Below, piece after piece: positions 19,988 to 28,935 of a stretch of DNA of 64,000 nt. This stretch comes from Kangiella koreensis DSM 16069 (GTDB taxonomy: Bacteria; Pseudomonadota; Gammaproteobacteria; Enterobacterales; Kangiellaceae). The DNA is taken from contig NC_013166.1 of NCBI RefSeq assembly GCF_000024085.1, positions 1,488,001 through 1,552,000 of the forward strand, given 5' to 3'. Positions within the stretch are counted from its first letter, which is position 1; every line of letters begins with the position of its first letter. Both the position numbers and the translations under genes were made by a program. The notes beneath the pieces are model-generated. The model made no database searches, had not been told where the DNA came from, and was given only the letters and a program-made list of their open reading frames with translations.

Positions 19988-21685
19988 TTAAAGCCCCAGC
20001 TCGTTTTCAATACTCTTCTTAAGACCATAAGCCCTCGGCAATAATCGATTAAAGAAGAATTGCATAGATTCTTTCTTGCCATCCTTACCGGTTTCAGCCA
20101 TTTTCAACCACAAATAAGCGTATAAGCTCAATGCCATATAGTGCAGGTAGTCGCAGGCGATATATTGCTGCTTGTCCTGATCCGCTGAAAAATGCTCAAC
20201 AATCTTAATAGACAGACTTTCCAGCTCTTCCAGCTGCGAGGCTAAGATTACTTTATGTGACGTATCCGAAAAGCTTTGCATATCATCGCGCATATCGGTT
20301 AACAATTCTGACAGAAACGCCCCTTTATTAGAGACAATCTTGCGACCGATTAGGTCTAGCGCCTGGATACCATTTGTGCCCTCGTAGATTTGGGCAATTC
20401 GCGCATCACGCACATGCTGCTCCATGCCCCACTCTCGAACATAGCCGTGGCCACCAAAAACCTGCTGGCCAATAGTACACACCTCATAACCAATATCGGT
20501 AAAGAATGCTTTTGCAACAGGCGTTAATAATGCTGCCATGTTTTGGGCTTTGCTAACTACGGCCTCATCCTCTGAATGAAAAGCTTCATCAAGCCATGCG
20601 CCAAGCCAGACAGCCAAGGCTCTACCGGCTTGTGTATATGCTTGCATGGTTTTAAGCATGCGCTGGACATCGCCATGCCTGATAATGGGAGCTGTACCTT
20701 CTACGCCTTCAGCTCGGCCCTGTAGTCGGTCATTGGCATAATCAAAAGCCTGCTGGTAAGACATTTCACCAAGTCCAACACCTTGCAGACCAATTGAAAG
20801 GCGTTCCAGGTTCATCATAGTAAACATGCAACGCAGGCCCTGGTGTGGGCCGCCGATAATAAAACCAGTAGCATCATCCATATTGATGACGCAGGTTGAT
20901 GAAGCCTTAATGCCCATCTTGTGCTCTATCGAGCCGCAACGAATGCCATTACGTTCACCTAGCGAACCATCATCATTAACCATAAATTTAGGCACTAGAA
21001 ACAGGCTAATCCCTTTGGGACCAGCTGGCGCATCTGGCAAACGCGCCAATACCAGATGGATGATGTTGTCCGTCATATCATGCTCACCGCCGGTAATGAA
21101 TATCTTGGAACCACTCAGCTTATAGGTGCCATCTTCTTGTGGTTCAGCCTTAGTTTTTAAAATCCCAAGATCAGAACCTGCATGGGCTTCCGTTAGACAC
21201 ATTGAACCTGACCACTCTCCACTGATCAGTTTCGCTAGATATTGATCTTTGATGACATCATCAGCATGAGCCTGTAATAAGTGGTAAGCGCCAGCGGTTA
21301 AACTGCCGTAGAGACAAAAAGAGCTATTGGCTGAATAGAACATTTCTTCTACCAGAACATGCAATGACTTGGGCAAACCCTGTCCACCGTATTGAGCACT
21401 CGCCGTTAACGACTGCCAGCCACCTTCAACATAGGCCTGGTAAGCTTCCTTAAAACCTTTTGGGGTCGTAACCACACCATCGTCAAATTGGCAGCCTTCT
21501 TCATCACCTGAGCGATTGATCGGTTGCAATATACCTGTAGCAAACTTACCCGCCTCTTCAAGAATAGCGTTATACAGCTCTGCGTCGAACTCAGAGAAAT
21601 CTGCAATACCTTTCAGTCGATTTTCCAGATCAAAAACGTCTTTAATTAAAAACATCATGTCGTCAACGGGGGCTTGGTATTGCAT
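19988..21685 (-). CDS. acyl-CoA dehydrogenase
   Basis: 565 residues, the long acyl-CoA dehydrogenase type with a C-terminal extension. FAD-dependent first step of beta-oxidation. Signatures: MCLTEAHAGSDLGILKTKA and GGHGYVREWGMEQHVRDARIAQIYEGTNGIQ. Strong ribosome site (CTAGGAGAAGC) before the ATG. Monocistronic; the upstream symporter has its own terminator. The specific chain length cannot be assigned. Confidence 0.93.
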   Translation of the reverse strand: MQYQAPVDDMMFLIKDVFDLENRLKGIADFSEFDAELYNAILEEAGKFATGILQPINRSGDEEGCQFDDGVVTTPKGFKEAYQAYVEGGWQSLTASAQYGGQGLPKSLHVLVEEMFYSANSSFCLYGSLTAGAYHLLQAHADDVIKDQYLAKLISGEWSGSMCLTEAHAGSDLGILKTKAEPQEDGTYKLSGSKIFITGGEHDMTDNIIHLVLARLPDAPAGPKGISLFLVPKFMVNDDGSLGERNGIRCGSIEHKMGIKASSTCVINMDDATGFIIGGPHQGLRCMFTMMNLERLSIGLQGVGLGEMSYQQAFDYANDRLQGRAEGVEGTAPIIRHGDVQRMLKTMQAYTQAGRALAVWLGAWLDEAFHSEDEAVVSKAQNMAALLTPVAKAFFTDIGYEVCTIGQQVFGGHGYVREWGMEQHVRDARIAQIYEGTNGIQALDLIGRKIVSNKGAFLSELLTDMRDDMQSFSDTSHKVILASQLEELESLSIKIVEHFSADQDKQQYIACDYLHYMALSLYAYLWLKMAETGKDGKKESMQFFFNRLLPRAYGLKKSIENELGL

Positions 21686-21724
21686 TGCTTCTCCTAGGTT
21701 GTCTGTGCTGATTTATTACAGGCA

Positions 21725-21773
21725 TAAAAAAACTCTGGTGACCACGAGCGCAACGCCGTGGTCAGACCAGAGT
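21725..21773 (-). terminator. terminator of alanine/glycine symporter gene
   Basis: Long hairpin with ACTCTGGT...ACCAGAGT outer arms and GACCACG...CGTGGTC inner arms. Read on the minus strand it ends in seven T. Confidence 0.88.
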
Positions 21774-21807
21774 CAGTATAGAAAAAACCTAAAGAGTTTG
21801 TCTAGCC

Positions 21808-23493
21808 CTAATCGGCTTGATCTTGTTTAAAGTTTTTCCAGTAGTCTTTAACCGTATTCTTCATGTCTTTATGCAATAAAGTAATACCAATCAAGTTAGG
21901 TATCGTCATCAGAGCCACCGTGACATAAGCCAATGTCCAGACAACTGTTGAGTCAACGATTGCGCCCAGGAAGAACAAGGCGACAAATGCAATTCGATAC
22001 GGCATAACCGCTTTAGGGCCAAATAGGTAAATCGATGCCCTGTCACCATAATATGACCAGGCAATGGCCGTGGTGAACGCGAACAGCAATAAGCCTAGCG
22101 ACACAATATACTTACCGCTTTCGCCCATGTATCCCTTCGTGAAAGCTAATGCCGTTAAGTTTGCAGAGTGAATCAAAGACTTACCCTGAACGGTAATGGA
22201 TGAATCTTCAAGTCTACCCTCAGAAACAGGAATCTCACCGGTGAGAGGATTGCCTTCACTATCCAGATAGGTCACCTCCTCAGCAACTGAACGAGAGTTT
22301 AATAGTGTGAAGCCATCAGAAATCACTTTTCCCTCTTGCAGCGAGATTGTTCCGGTGAATGGCTTAATCTCAGAAGGTACTGAACGTTTTTCATCGAGGT
22401 GAATCATCAGCTTTTTCACATGCTCTTCATTGGAGTCAGTATAATCACCAACCACAAATTCCATATCCGCACGATCAAACTTATTGAAGTGCTTTTCACT
22501 CCAAACACCCGAAGACAGAATTACTAAGCCAGTCAAGGTACAAATAATAATGGTATCAATAAAAGGCTCTAGCAGTGACACCATACCTTCAGATGCTGGC
22601 TCTTTACCTTTAGCTGCTGAGTGCGCAATAGCTGCCGAACCCTGACCAGCTTCGTTCGAGAATAGGCCACGGTTAACACCACGATCCATAGCGTAAGCAA
22701 AGCTTGCACCCAAGAAGCCGCCAACCGCTGAAGAACCAGAGAAGATACTACCGAAAATAGCTTGGAATGAAGGAAGAATATTCTCATAGTTATAAGCGAT
22801 GACCAGTATGGCACCGACAACATATACAACCGCCATGAAAGGTACGACTTTCTCTGCCACTTTAGCGATCCGTTTAATACCGCCAATAATAACCATGGCT
22901 AATAAGATCGCAAGAACGCCACCAGTAATCCATTTTTCAATATGGAAGGTGGTACTCATTACCTCAGCGATGTTATTGATTTGCGGCATATTACCGCTAC
23001 CGATGGAACTGATGATAGTCGCCATCGCAAACAGCACCGCCAACCACTTCATGTTTAATTTCTTTTCCATGAAATACATCGGGCCACCAGCCATGGTGCC
23101 GTCTTCTGTTTTCTCACGGTATTTATGAGACAGTGTGACCTCAACGAATTTGGTCGTCATACCAAAGAATGCTGTCACCCACATCCAGAATAGCGCTGCC
23201 GGACCACCAATGAAGATAGCCAAGGCTACGCCACCAATATTACCGGTACCGACGGTGCCGGATAAGGCTGTGGTTAATGCCTGGAAGTGAGAAGTGTCGC
23301 CTGGGGAATCTTTTTTAGCATATTGGCCACGGACAATTCGAGTTGCTTGGCCAAAGTAGCGAATTTGTGGAAAACCTAGATATAGCGTGAAGAAAACACC
23401 TACACCTATTAATAAATAAGGAAAATATCCTGCTGAGCCCAAGTAACCATCTATAAAAGTGAGCGCATCATTAATCGTCTCGACAATCTCCAA
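21808..23493 (-). CDS. alanine/glycine:cation symporter with extra loop domain
   Basis: 561 residues; typical members of this AGCS family have about 450-480. Signatures [20 protein letters not shown] and [19 protein letters not shown] mark a Na+-coupled alanine or glycine importer. Residues about 331-444 are a hydrophilic insertion between two transmembrane helices, just after LSSGVW; the transporter resumes at [11 protein letters not shown]. The insert reads like a beta-rich extracytoplasmic domain ([16 protein letters not shown]). Start is TTG with GGGGA upstream; no in-frame ATG is nearby. Confidence 0.9.
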   Translation of the reverse strand: MEIVETINDALTFIDGYLGSAGYFPYLLIGVGVFFTLYLGFPQIRYFGQATRIVRGQYAKKDSPGDTSHFQALTTALSGTVGTGNIGGVALAIFIGGPAALFWMWVTAFFGMTTKFVEVTLSHKYREKTEDGTMAGGPMYFMEKKLNMKWLAVLFAMATIISSIGSGNMPQINNIAEVMSTTFHIEKWITGGVLAILLAMVIIGGIKRIAKVAEKVVPFMAVVYVVGAILVIAYNYENILPSFQAIFGSIFSGSSAVGGFLGASFAYAMDRGVNRGLFSNEAGQGSAAIAHSAAKGKEPASEGMVSLLEPFIDTIIICTLTGLVILSSGVWSEKHFNKFDRADMEFVVGDYTDSNEEHVKKLMIHLDEKRSVPSEIKPFTGTISLQEGKVISDGFTLLNSRSVAEEVTYLDSEGNPLTGEIPVSEGRLEDSSITVQGKSLIHSANLTALAFTKGYMGESGKYIVSLGLLLFAFTTAIAWSYYGDRASIYLFGPKAVMPYRIAFVALFFLGAIVDSTVVWTLAYVTVALMTIPNLIGITLLHKDMKNTVKDYWKNFKQDQAD

Positions 23494-23571
23494 AATCGAA
23501 TCCCCATTGTTAATTTGTTAGAATCTGTTAAGTGGCATAACCTTACCACAAGTGTAAAAACCTTGGCTAGA

Positions 23572-24681
23572 CTACCCAAAATCATCGTCTAAGTCACTAT
23601 ATTCTAAGGGCAACTGTATAAAGTTAGTGGACTCAGAAGCTTGGAATCGAACGCCAATTCCCAATAATCGCACTGACTTTTCACGTCGATAAAAGCCTTC
23701 TTCCATCAACTCATAAAACAAATCATCATTAATTCCGAAACTGGTTCGCTCGACGGTCGTGGCAGTGAAGTCATTGAATTTTAGCTTGGCAAACAGCTTA
23801 TTTACCGGAGCTCCAACCCCCGATCTGGCCACTCTCCGTTTTAATGTTTGTAATAGATGAGGGAGCTCTTCAAGGCACTCTTCCAAGGTCACCAAATCTT
23901 GATCATAAGTATTTTCGACGCTTAATGACTTTCTGGGGTAATGAGTAATCACCTTTCGATTATCAATACCGCGCGACAGTTCGTACAAACGTTGGCCAAA
24001 ACTGCCAAAGGTTTTGCTGAGAGTTAACAGATCGACTTCTCTCAGCTCTTTGCAGGTTTCAATGCCCATACGCTGAAATTTTTCAGCCGTTTTCTTACCC
24101 ACGCCATGAATTTTATTGACCGGCAAACGCTCAACAAACCCTTCAACCTCGTCAGGGGTTAACACAAACTGTCCGTTAGGCTTATTCCAGTCTGAGGCGA
24201 TTTTAGCCAGAAACTTGTTCGGCGCAACGCCTGCAGATGCAGTCAGCTGAAGTTTCTCAAAGATTTGATAGCGAATGGCTTGTGCAATATAAGTAGCACT
24301 ACCTTTGTATTCTGTGCAGTCGGTAACGTCTAGATAGGCTTCGTCCAGCGATAGAGGCTCAATCAAATCCGTATATTGGGCAAAGATATCTCGAATGACT
24401 TTTGAATCATGCCGATACTTATCGAAGTTGGGGGGTACGATTATCAGTCCAGGACACAGACGCCTGGCATAAGCAGAAGGCATCGCCGAACGAACTCCAT
24501 AGGAGCGAGCTTCATAATTGCAGGTCGCGATAACACCCCGCCTGTCCGGCGATCCGCCAACTGCAATGGGATGGTTCTGAAGAGAAGGATCGTCCCGCAT
24601 CTCAATAGCCGCATAATAACAATCCATATCAACATGGATGATTTTACGCATGGGCTGTGTATCAGATACGGGATCAGGCAT
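23572..24681 (-). CDS. dinB: DNA polymerase IV
   Basis: 369 residues. Y-family translesion polymerase. Catalytic motifs IHVDMDCYYAAIE and SLDEAYLDVT, then GVAPNKFLAKIASDWNKPNGQ and the helix-hairpin-helix region (HGVGKKTAEKF). No beta-clamp motif could be fixed with confidence in the tail. The family usually begins at MRKIIHVDMD (ATG at 24651); the upstream ATG at 24681 has a weak AGGG, so the start is uncertain by 10 residues. No LexA-type box seen upstream. Confidence 0.95.
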   Translation of the reverse strand: MPDPVSDTQPMRKIIHVDMDCYYAAIEMRDDPSLQNHPIAVGGSPDRRGVIATCNYEARSYGVRSAMPSAYARRLCPGLIIVPPNFDKYRHDSKVIRDIFAQYTDLIEPLSLDEAYLDVTDCTEYKGSATYIAQAIRYQIFEKLQLTASAGVAPNKFLAKIASDWNKPNGQFVLTPDEVEGFVERLPVNKIHGVGKKTAEKFQRMGIETCKELREVDLLTLSKTFGSFGQRLYELSRGIDNRKVITHYPRKSLSVENTYDQDLVTLEECLEELPHLLQTLKRRVARSGVGAPVNKLFAKLKFNDFTATTVERTSFGINDDLFYELMEEGFYRREKSVRLLGIGVRFQASESTNFIQLPLEYSDLDDDFG

Positions 24682-24789
24682 ACCCTATTATATTCTGGCT
24701 GTATCTCATTGTCTTTTAATCACAAAAGATTAGTGAGTCATAGCTTGCAGAAAACCACACCGAAAGAACATTATGTAACCATCAGTCTG

Positions 24790-25512
24790 TTAATTTGAAT
24801 CTGCAACAACTTCCAAGTTAGCACATTTACCCAATGTTGGCTCATATCGTGAAGGGTCATCGTCATCGAATAAATCAATTGTTGTCACTGTCTCTGGCAA
24901 AACAAGGAAAGCGACAACTTTCTTCCGGCTCTGACTAAAAGCCGCGCAAAGTCTAATCTGATTCTCTGAGGTGTTATTGATTAAAAACCTTACACCGCTA
25001 CGTTCAAGCTTATCATTACTTCTTTGCTCATATTCGTTATATCCCATACCGGGGTTTGCCTCTAACCACGGCATATGTGGTAACCATATCAACTCTTCAA
25101 TAATTAACGTATTCGTACTGTTACCAAGCTCAGATTGAGCCGCTAACCGATCCTCTTTCATATCCCTAACCTTTTGCTCGGTAAACTTAAATGTTTCCAT
25201 ATCATAGAGATGGCAAAACGTTCGGAATTCAAGGTTCCCGCTTGAGCTATAAGGGATGTCTACCTTAAAACTTGATTTGCCTTCCAAAGCGAATGTTAAA
25301 GAACTTTCACCATCGTTGTAAGCTAGAGCACAGAAAGCAATATCATCTTCACGTTTAAATTGAATCTTGTACTCTAAGCCAACTTGATGGCCTTGAATAT
25401 ACTGTTCTTCAGTAGAGATTTCTAAAACATCGTCGGAGTTAGCAAAAGAGCTGGTAGAAAAGAATACACCCATAATCAGCGCAGCAAAAATAGATAATTT
25501 ATAACTCATCAT
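24790..25512 (-). CDS. secreted protein, hypothetical
   Basis: 240 residues. Clear signal peptide (FAALIMGVFFSTSSFAN). The mature part is mixed alpha/beta, contains three Cys and has no recognised motif. GAGGA lies just before the first of two adjacent ATGs. It is 48 bp after the histidine kinase gene and could be the last gene of that operon. I do not recognise the family. Confidence 0.75.
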   Translation of the reverse strand: MMSYKLSIFAALIMGVFFSTSSFANSDDVLEISTEEQYIQGHQVGLEYKIQFKREDDIAFCALAYNDGESSLTFALEGKSSFKVDIPYSSSGNLEFRTFCHLYDMETFKFTEQKVRDMKEDRLAAQSELGNSTNTLIIEELIWLPHMPWLEANPGMGYNEYEQRSNDKLERSGVRFLINNTSENQIRLCAAFSQSRKKVVAFLVLPETVTTIDLFDDDDPSRYEPTLGKCANLEVVADSN

Positions 25513-25560
25513 TTTGTCCTCATCATATAACCCAATATCACTGAGTTGAATAGAGTGCGC

Positions 25561-26922
25561 TTAACCATTGAAACTCACTTTTATCAAAGCTCCACCCAAG
25601 TCACTAACATCAACATCAATATCACCGCGATAGGCATCGATAATTTCTTTAACCACTGACATACCGATGCCCTGCCCATCCACAGACTCATCCAATCGCT
25701 TTCCACGCGAAAGGACAGCATGACGAACCTCTTCTGCAATACCCGGACCATCATCTTCAATGCAGATAGTCGTTTTCAAGCCATTTCGGCTAGCGCTGAC
25801 TATGACCTGCTGTTTCGCCCATTTACAGGCATTATCCAGCAGGTTTCCGCAAACCTCATAAAGATCGCCTTCATTCAGCAATACTTGAATCGATTCAGGG
25901 ATATCAATGCTAATTTCAATCGCCTTGTGTGAATAAACCTTCTCCAAGCCTTTTACTAATTTAGTCATCGCAGGTTTTAAAGAAATAGATTTCATCATAA
26001 CCTGCGGACCGCTGGTGGCACGTTGTAGCTGATAGCCAACAATCTGGTTCATTCGTTGCAACTGCTCACCACACACTCTTGCCAGATCTTTCTCGTCCGC
26101 ATCATTTTGTAATGCCGCCTGCATAACTGCCAATGGAGTTTTTAAACTATGCGCGAGATTACCCAGTGTTTCTTTGTAGCGCTTACTTTGGTGCCGCTCA
26201 TTACTGATGAAACGATTAATATTATGTGTTAACAGACGAATCTCCTGAGGATAACGATCAGATAATTTATCCAGCACTCCCTGCTCCACTTTGTGCAGCT
26301 CTTTAACCGCATGCCTGATAGGTTTTAAAGTCCAACGCAATACCACAAAAAGAATCAGTATAAGAGAAGCAGCCAATCCAGCAAGCCACATCCACAAAGT
26401 ATTTCGATAGGCTTCAATGACCTGATTAAAGGGGCGTTTATTTTCGAGCACCACAAAATGGTAGAGTGAGATTTCACCCTCTTCTGATTCCCATTCAGCA
26501 ATGTAATGGAATTGAAAAAAGCTTTCATCACCCAACGTGACAGATTTGAGCGTTTCTTCTCCAGGCATACTTAACGGCAGGGAGATTTTGCCCTGCTCTA
26601 TATCATAAGTGGCCGATAGTGATTGCCAGATGAGACTTTCTGTTTCGTCATAAACAAGTGCCGAGATGCCGCTTCCATATTGATTGAATCGCTTATCCGA
26701 AGGAATTTCTTCGGGCAAATAGAGTTCGCCGGGTTCTAACTGATCGGCAACAGATAATAAACTGTAAAACTGTGCATAAAGACGCTCAAAGGTAGCCTGC
26801 CGTATGCCAGTTTTATACGTATTAAGTAGAATAAAACTCATTGCGGCAATAAAAAATACCAGCACAATACTGGTATTTAATAATATTCGCTTTTGTAAAG
26901 AGTAAGATTTTTTTAAATTCAC
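25561..26922 (-). CDS. PhoQ-like sensor histidine kinase
   Basis: 453 residues. Two membrane helices (about 15-35 and 176-196) flank a periplasmic sensor of about 140 residues. A HAMP-like linker, the phospho-acceptor His258 in GNLAHSLKTPLAVMQ (close to the PhoQ H-box) and an HATPase domain (NLLDNACKWAK, EDDGPGIAEE, GQGIGMSVVKEI) follow. The start is GTG overlapping the regulator stop by 4 bp (GTGA), so the pair is translationally coupled. The signal sensed is unknown. Confidence 0.93.
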   Translation of the reverse strand: MNLKKSYSLQKRILLNTSIVLVFFIAAMSFILLNTYKTGIRQATFERLYAQFYSLLSVADQLEPGELYLPEEIPSDKRFNQYGSGISALVYDETESLIWQSLSATYDIEQGKISLPLSMPGEETLKSVTLGDESFFQFHYIAEWESEEGEISLYHFVVLENKRPFNQVIEAYRNTLWMWLAGLAASLILILFVVLRWTLKPIRHAVKELHKVEQGVLDKLSDRYPQEIRLLTHNINRFISNERHQSKRYKETLGNLAHSLKTPLAVMQAALQNDADEKDLARVCGEQLQRMNQIVGYQLQRATSGPQVMMKSISLKPAMTKLVKGLEKVYSHKAIEISIDIPESIQVLLNEGDLYEVCGNLLDNACKWAKQQVIVSASRNGLKTTICIEDDGPGIAEEVRHAVLSRGKRLDESVDGQGIGMSVVKEIIDAYRGDIDVDVSDLGGALIKVSFNG

Positions 26923-27593
26923 AGATCAGCTCTTAATCGGTAACCTCTTCCACGCAATGTATCAATCGGTTGAATGGTACCGTCCGGATCGATTTTTTTG
27001 CGTAAGCGGCCAACAAAAACCTCCAGGACGTTGGAGTCACGATCATAGTCTTGCGCATACAGGTGCTCGGTAAGCTCAGTTTTTGAAACCACTTTATCAG
27101 GATTAAGCATCAAGTATTCTAATACCTTATACTCGTAAGCGGTTAAATCCATTACCTCGCCATTAACCTTTACCTCTTGTTTCAAGCTATTCAGGCTAAT
27201 AGGTCCTTTGACAATTTCAGGCTTGGCATAACCGGAAGCACGACGCAATAAGGCATTAATCCGTGCCAACAATTCTTCGGTTTGGAATGGCTTAACCAGA
27301 TAGTCGTCAGCTCCTGCCGCCAACCCATCAACCTTATCCTGCCAATGACCACGGGCGGTTAAAATAAGAACTGGAAATTGTATGTCTTCGTCGCGCAAAC
27401 TAGTGATCACGTCCATACCCGAGATATCAGGCAGGCCCAGGTCAAAAATCCCTAAATCAAACTCATATTCTCGCGCCAGATAAAGCGCCTCTTCACCGTT
27501 TGGAGCTTCTTCTACAACGTAATTTTGTGCTTTTAATGCGCTAACTAGTTGTTCACGCAATGCATCATCATCTTCGACTAATAAAAGTTTCAT
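26919..27593 (-). CDS. PhoP-like response regulator
   Basis: 224 residues, OmpR/PhoP family. Receiver domain with phospho-acceptor Asp51 (GIFDLGLPD) and conserved Lys in DYLVKPF, then a winged-helix DNA-binding domain (LTAYEYKVLEYLMLN, VLEVFVGRLRKKI, RGRGYRL). ARGHWQDKVDGLAAGADDY closely follows E. coli PhoP. A PepSY-like and a glycine-zipper gene lie upstream on the same strand, so this may be an envelope-stress or cation regulon (inference). Confidence 0.93.
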   Translation of the reverse strand: MKLLLVEDDDALREQLVSALKAQNYVVEEAPNGEEALYLAREYEFDLGIFDLGLPDISGMDVITSLRDEDIQFPVLILTARGHWQDKVDGLAAGADDYLVKPFQTEELLARINALLRRASGYAKPEIVKGPISLNSLKQEVKVNGEVMDLTAYEYKVLEYLMLNPDKVVSKTELTEHLYAQDYDRDSNVLEVFVGRLRKKIDPDGTIQPIDTLRGRGYRLRADL

Positions 27594-27650
27594 ACGCTTA
27601 TCTACACCCCACTCCTGACTTACCTTCCACTATGGAAGCTTTTTTCTTTA

Positions 27651-27941
27651 TTAACGGATAACACGTCCGTTACATGCGTCGACTAAAACATAGCTCACGC
27701 GTCCTGAAGAACTTAATACTTTGACTCGATAAACTGGCGGCCTGCGATTCATGTTCAATGAAGCCGACAGCACTCTTCCATTGGTGTGTTGTGCGGCTGC
27801 ACTCATTGCCGCGCTTTTACCAATGGGCACACAAGCCTGCTCTTTGCGCTCAATTTTTGTATCCAGCCGAACGCCAGCAGCTTCAGCAGTACCGAGCAAA
27901 AGTGCTGACGTTGCCAAAAAGATGAACAATATATATTTCAT
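27651..27941 (-). CDS. PepSY-like small secreted protein
   Basis: 96 residues with signal peptide (ILFIFLATSALLLGTAEA). The C-terminal YRVKVLSSSGRVSYVLVDACNGRVI resembles the PepSY fold seen in small periplasmic proteins encoded beside two-component systems. It lies 57 bp ahead of the response regulator gene on the same strand. Possible modulator of the sensor kinase; function not established. Confidence 0.75.
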   Translation of the reverse strand: MKYILFIFLATSALLLGTAEAAGVRLDTKIERKEQACVPIGKSAAMSAAAQHTNGRVLSASLNMNRRPPVYRVKVLSSSGRVSYVLVDACNGRVIR

Positions 27942-27968
27942 AATAACCTTTATTTAATGCTATGAAAT

Positions 27969-28520
27969 TTAATGTCTATAACCACGGCCAGGGGTGACGT
28001 TGACTTCAACATCAATCCAACGACCTGGATCATAGTCCATAAAAGTGGTGTATCGCTGGCCTTTATATTTATAGGTGACATTATAGCCAATAATAGCGGC
28101 ATGACCATATCGGCTTTCTGGGACCTCACAGTGGTAGCGAGTATCGCGTCCTTTATCAGCCACAGACTGACCAATCACAGAGCCTACCACAGCACCAGCG
28201 ACTGAACCAATACGCTTATCGCCTCGATCGCCACCCAATTTATAGCCTACAACACTTCCCACAACGGCGCCGACAATGGAACCTTTACGGCGATCACGAT
28301 CTGAACTTACGGTATAGCAGCGCTCTCTTGGGTAGCGACTTTCACTGTAGCCTGAAATTGGCTCAACATGCACCACTTTAGCGCGTGCATAGCGAGTATT
28401 CTCGTAGCGAGAGGAGTCGTAGCGAGAACCTTCATATCGCCGCTCATCATGACCAGCTTGGGCAGTGCTAACTAAACTCAAGCTAACTAGAATTGATGTG
28501 ATTAATAATGGGCTTTTCAT
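27969..28520 (-). CDS. glycine-zipper 2TM outer-membrane-type protein
   Basis: 183 residues. Signal peptide, an Arg/Tyr/Ser-rich segment (YEGSRYDSSRYENTRYARA) and a double glycine zipper (GSIVGAVVGSVVGYKLGG and IGSVAGAVVGSVIGQSVADKG), as in the rickettsial 17-kDa antigen family. Probably outer-membrane associated. I choose the ATG at 28520 with GAGG about eight bases upstream; the longer frame begins with TTG. 27 bp ahead of the PepSY-like gene, so part of the same run. Confidence 0.85.
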   Translation of the reverse strand: MKSPLLITSILVSLSLVSTAQAGHDERRYEGSRYDSSRYENTRYARAKVVHVEPISGYSESRYPRERCYTVSSDRDRRKGSIVGAVVGSVVGYKLGGDRGDKRIGSVAGAVVGSVIGQSVADKGRDTRYHCEVPESRYGHAAIIGYNVTYKYKGQRYTTFMDYDPGRWIDVEVNVTPGRGYRH

Positions 28521-28542
28521 ACACAATACCTCATATTGTGGA

Positions 28543-28565
28543 CGGGGCCTGCTCAGCAGGTCCCG
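28543..28565 (-). promoter_or_regulatory. hairpin in leader of glycine-zipper gene
   Basis: CCTGC/GCAGG stem extended by CGGG/CCCG across one mismatch, 22 bases ahead of the glycine-zipper start codon and close to its ribosome site. No T-run. It could be the end of the GlsB transcript or a leader structure affecting translation. Confidence 0.4.
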
Positions 28566-28634
28566 TAGATTTAAGGTAAGTGTATAAAAATCAAGCTGAA
28601 TGCTTTCTGAACTTGATTAAGAAGAGTGGATATT

Positions 28635-28886
28635 TTATTTTTTAGCGAACATTCTTTGCAGTACGAGCAAAATAACAGCTCCAAGAGTGGCCGTCAGTAA
28701 GGTTTTGATATTAAAGCCTGATATCTCGCCGAAGCCCAAAAGACTTCCGACATAACCGCCAAGAATGGCACCAACGATACCGATCACAATGGTCATAATG
28801 ATGCCAGCACCTCTAGCGGCAGGAATAATTGCACGAGCTAAAAGACCAGCGATTAAACCAACGACAATCCACGTTAAGATTCCCAT
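28635..28886 (-). CDS. GlsB/YeaQ/YmgE family membrane protein
   Basis: 83 residues, three hydrophobic segments with GLIAGLLARAI, GIVGAILGGYVGSLLG and a final LVLQRMF. This is the transglycosylase-associated (GlsB/YeaQ) family of small inner-membrane stress proteins; molecular role unknown. Strong AAGGAG nine bases before ATG. Confidence 0.92.
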   Translation of the reverse strand: MGILTWIVVGLIAGLLARAIIPAARGAGIIMTIVIGIVGAILGGYVGSLLGFGEISGFNIKTLLTATLGAVILLVLQRMFAKK

Positions 28887-28935
28887 AACAAGATACTCCT
28901 TCAGTTTGTCAGTGAGTTAACATCGGTTATTCAGG

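Noticed and set aside
23494..23571. Glycine riboswitch ahead of the alanine/glycine symporter
   Set aside because: Only 78 bp separate it from dinB's end region and none of the conserved glycine-aptamer blocks is visible.
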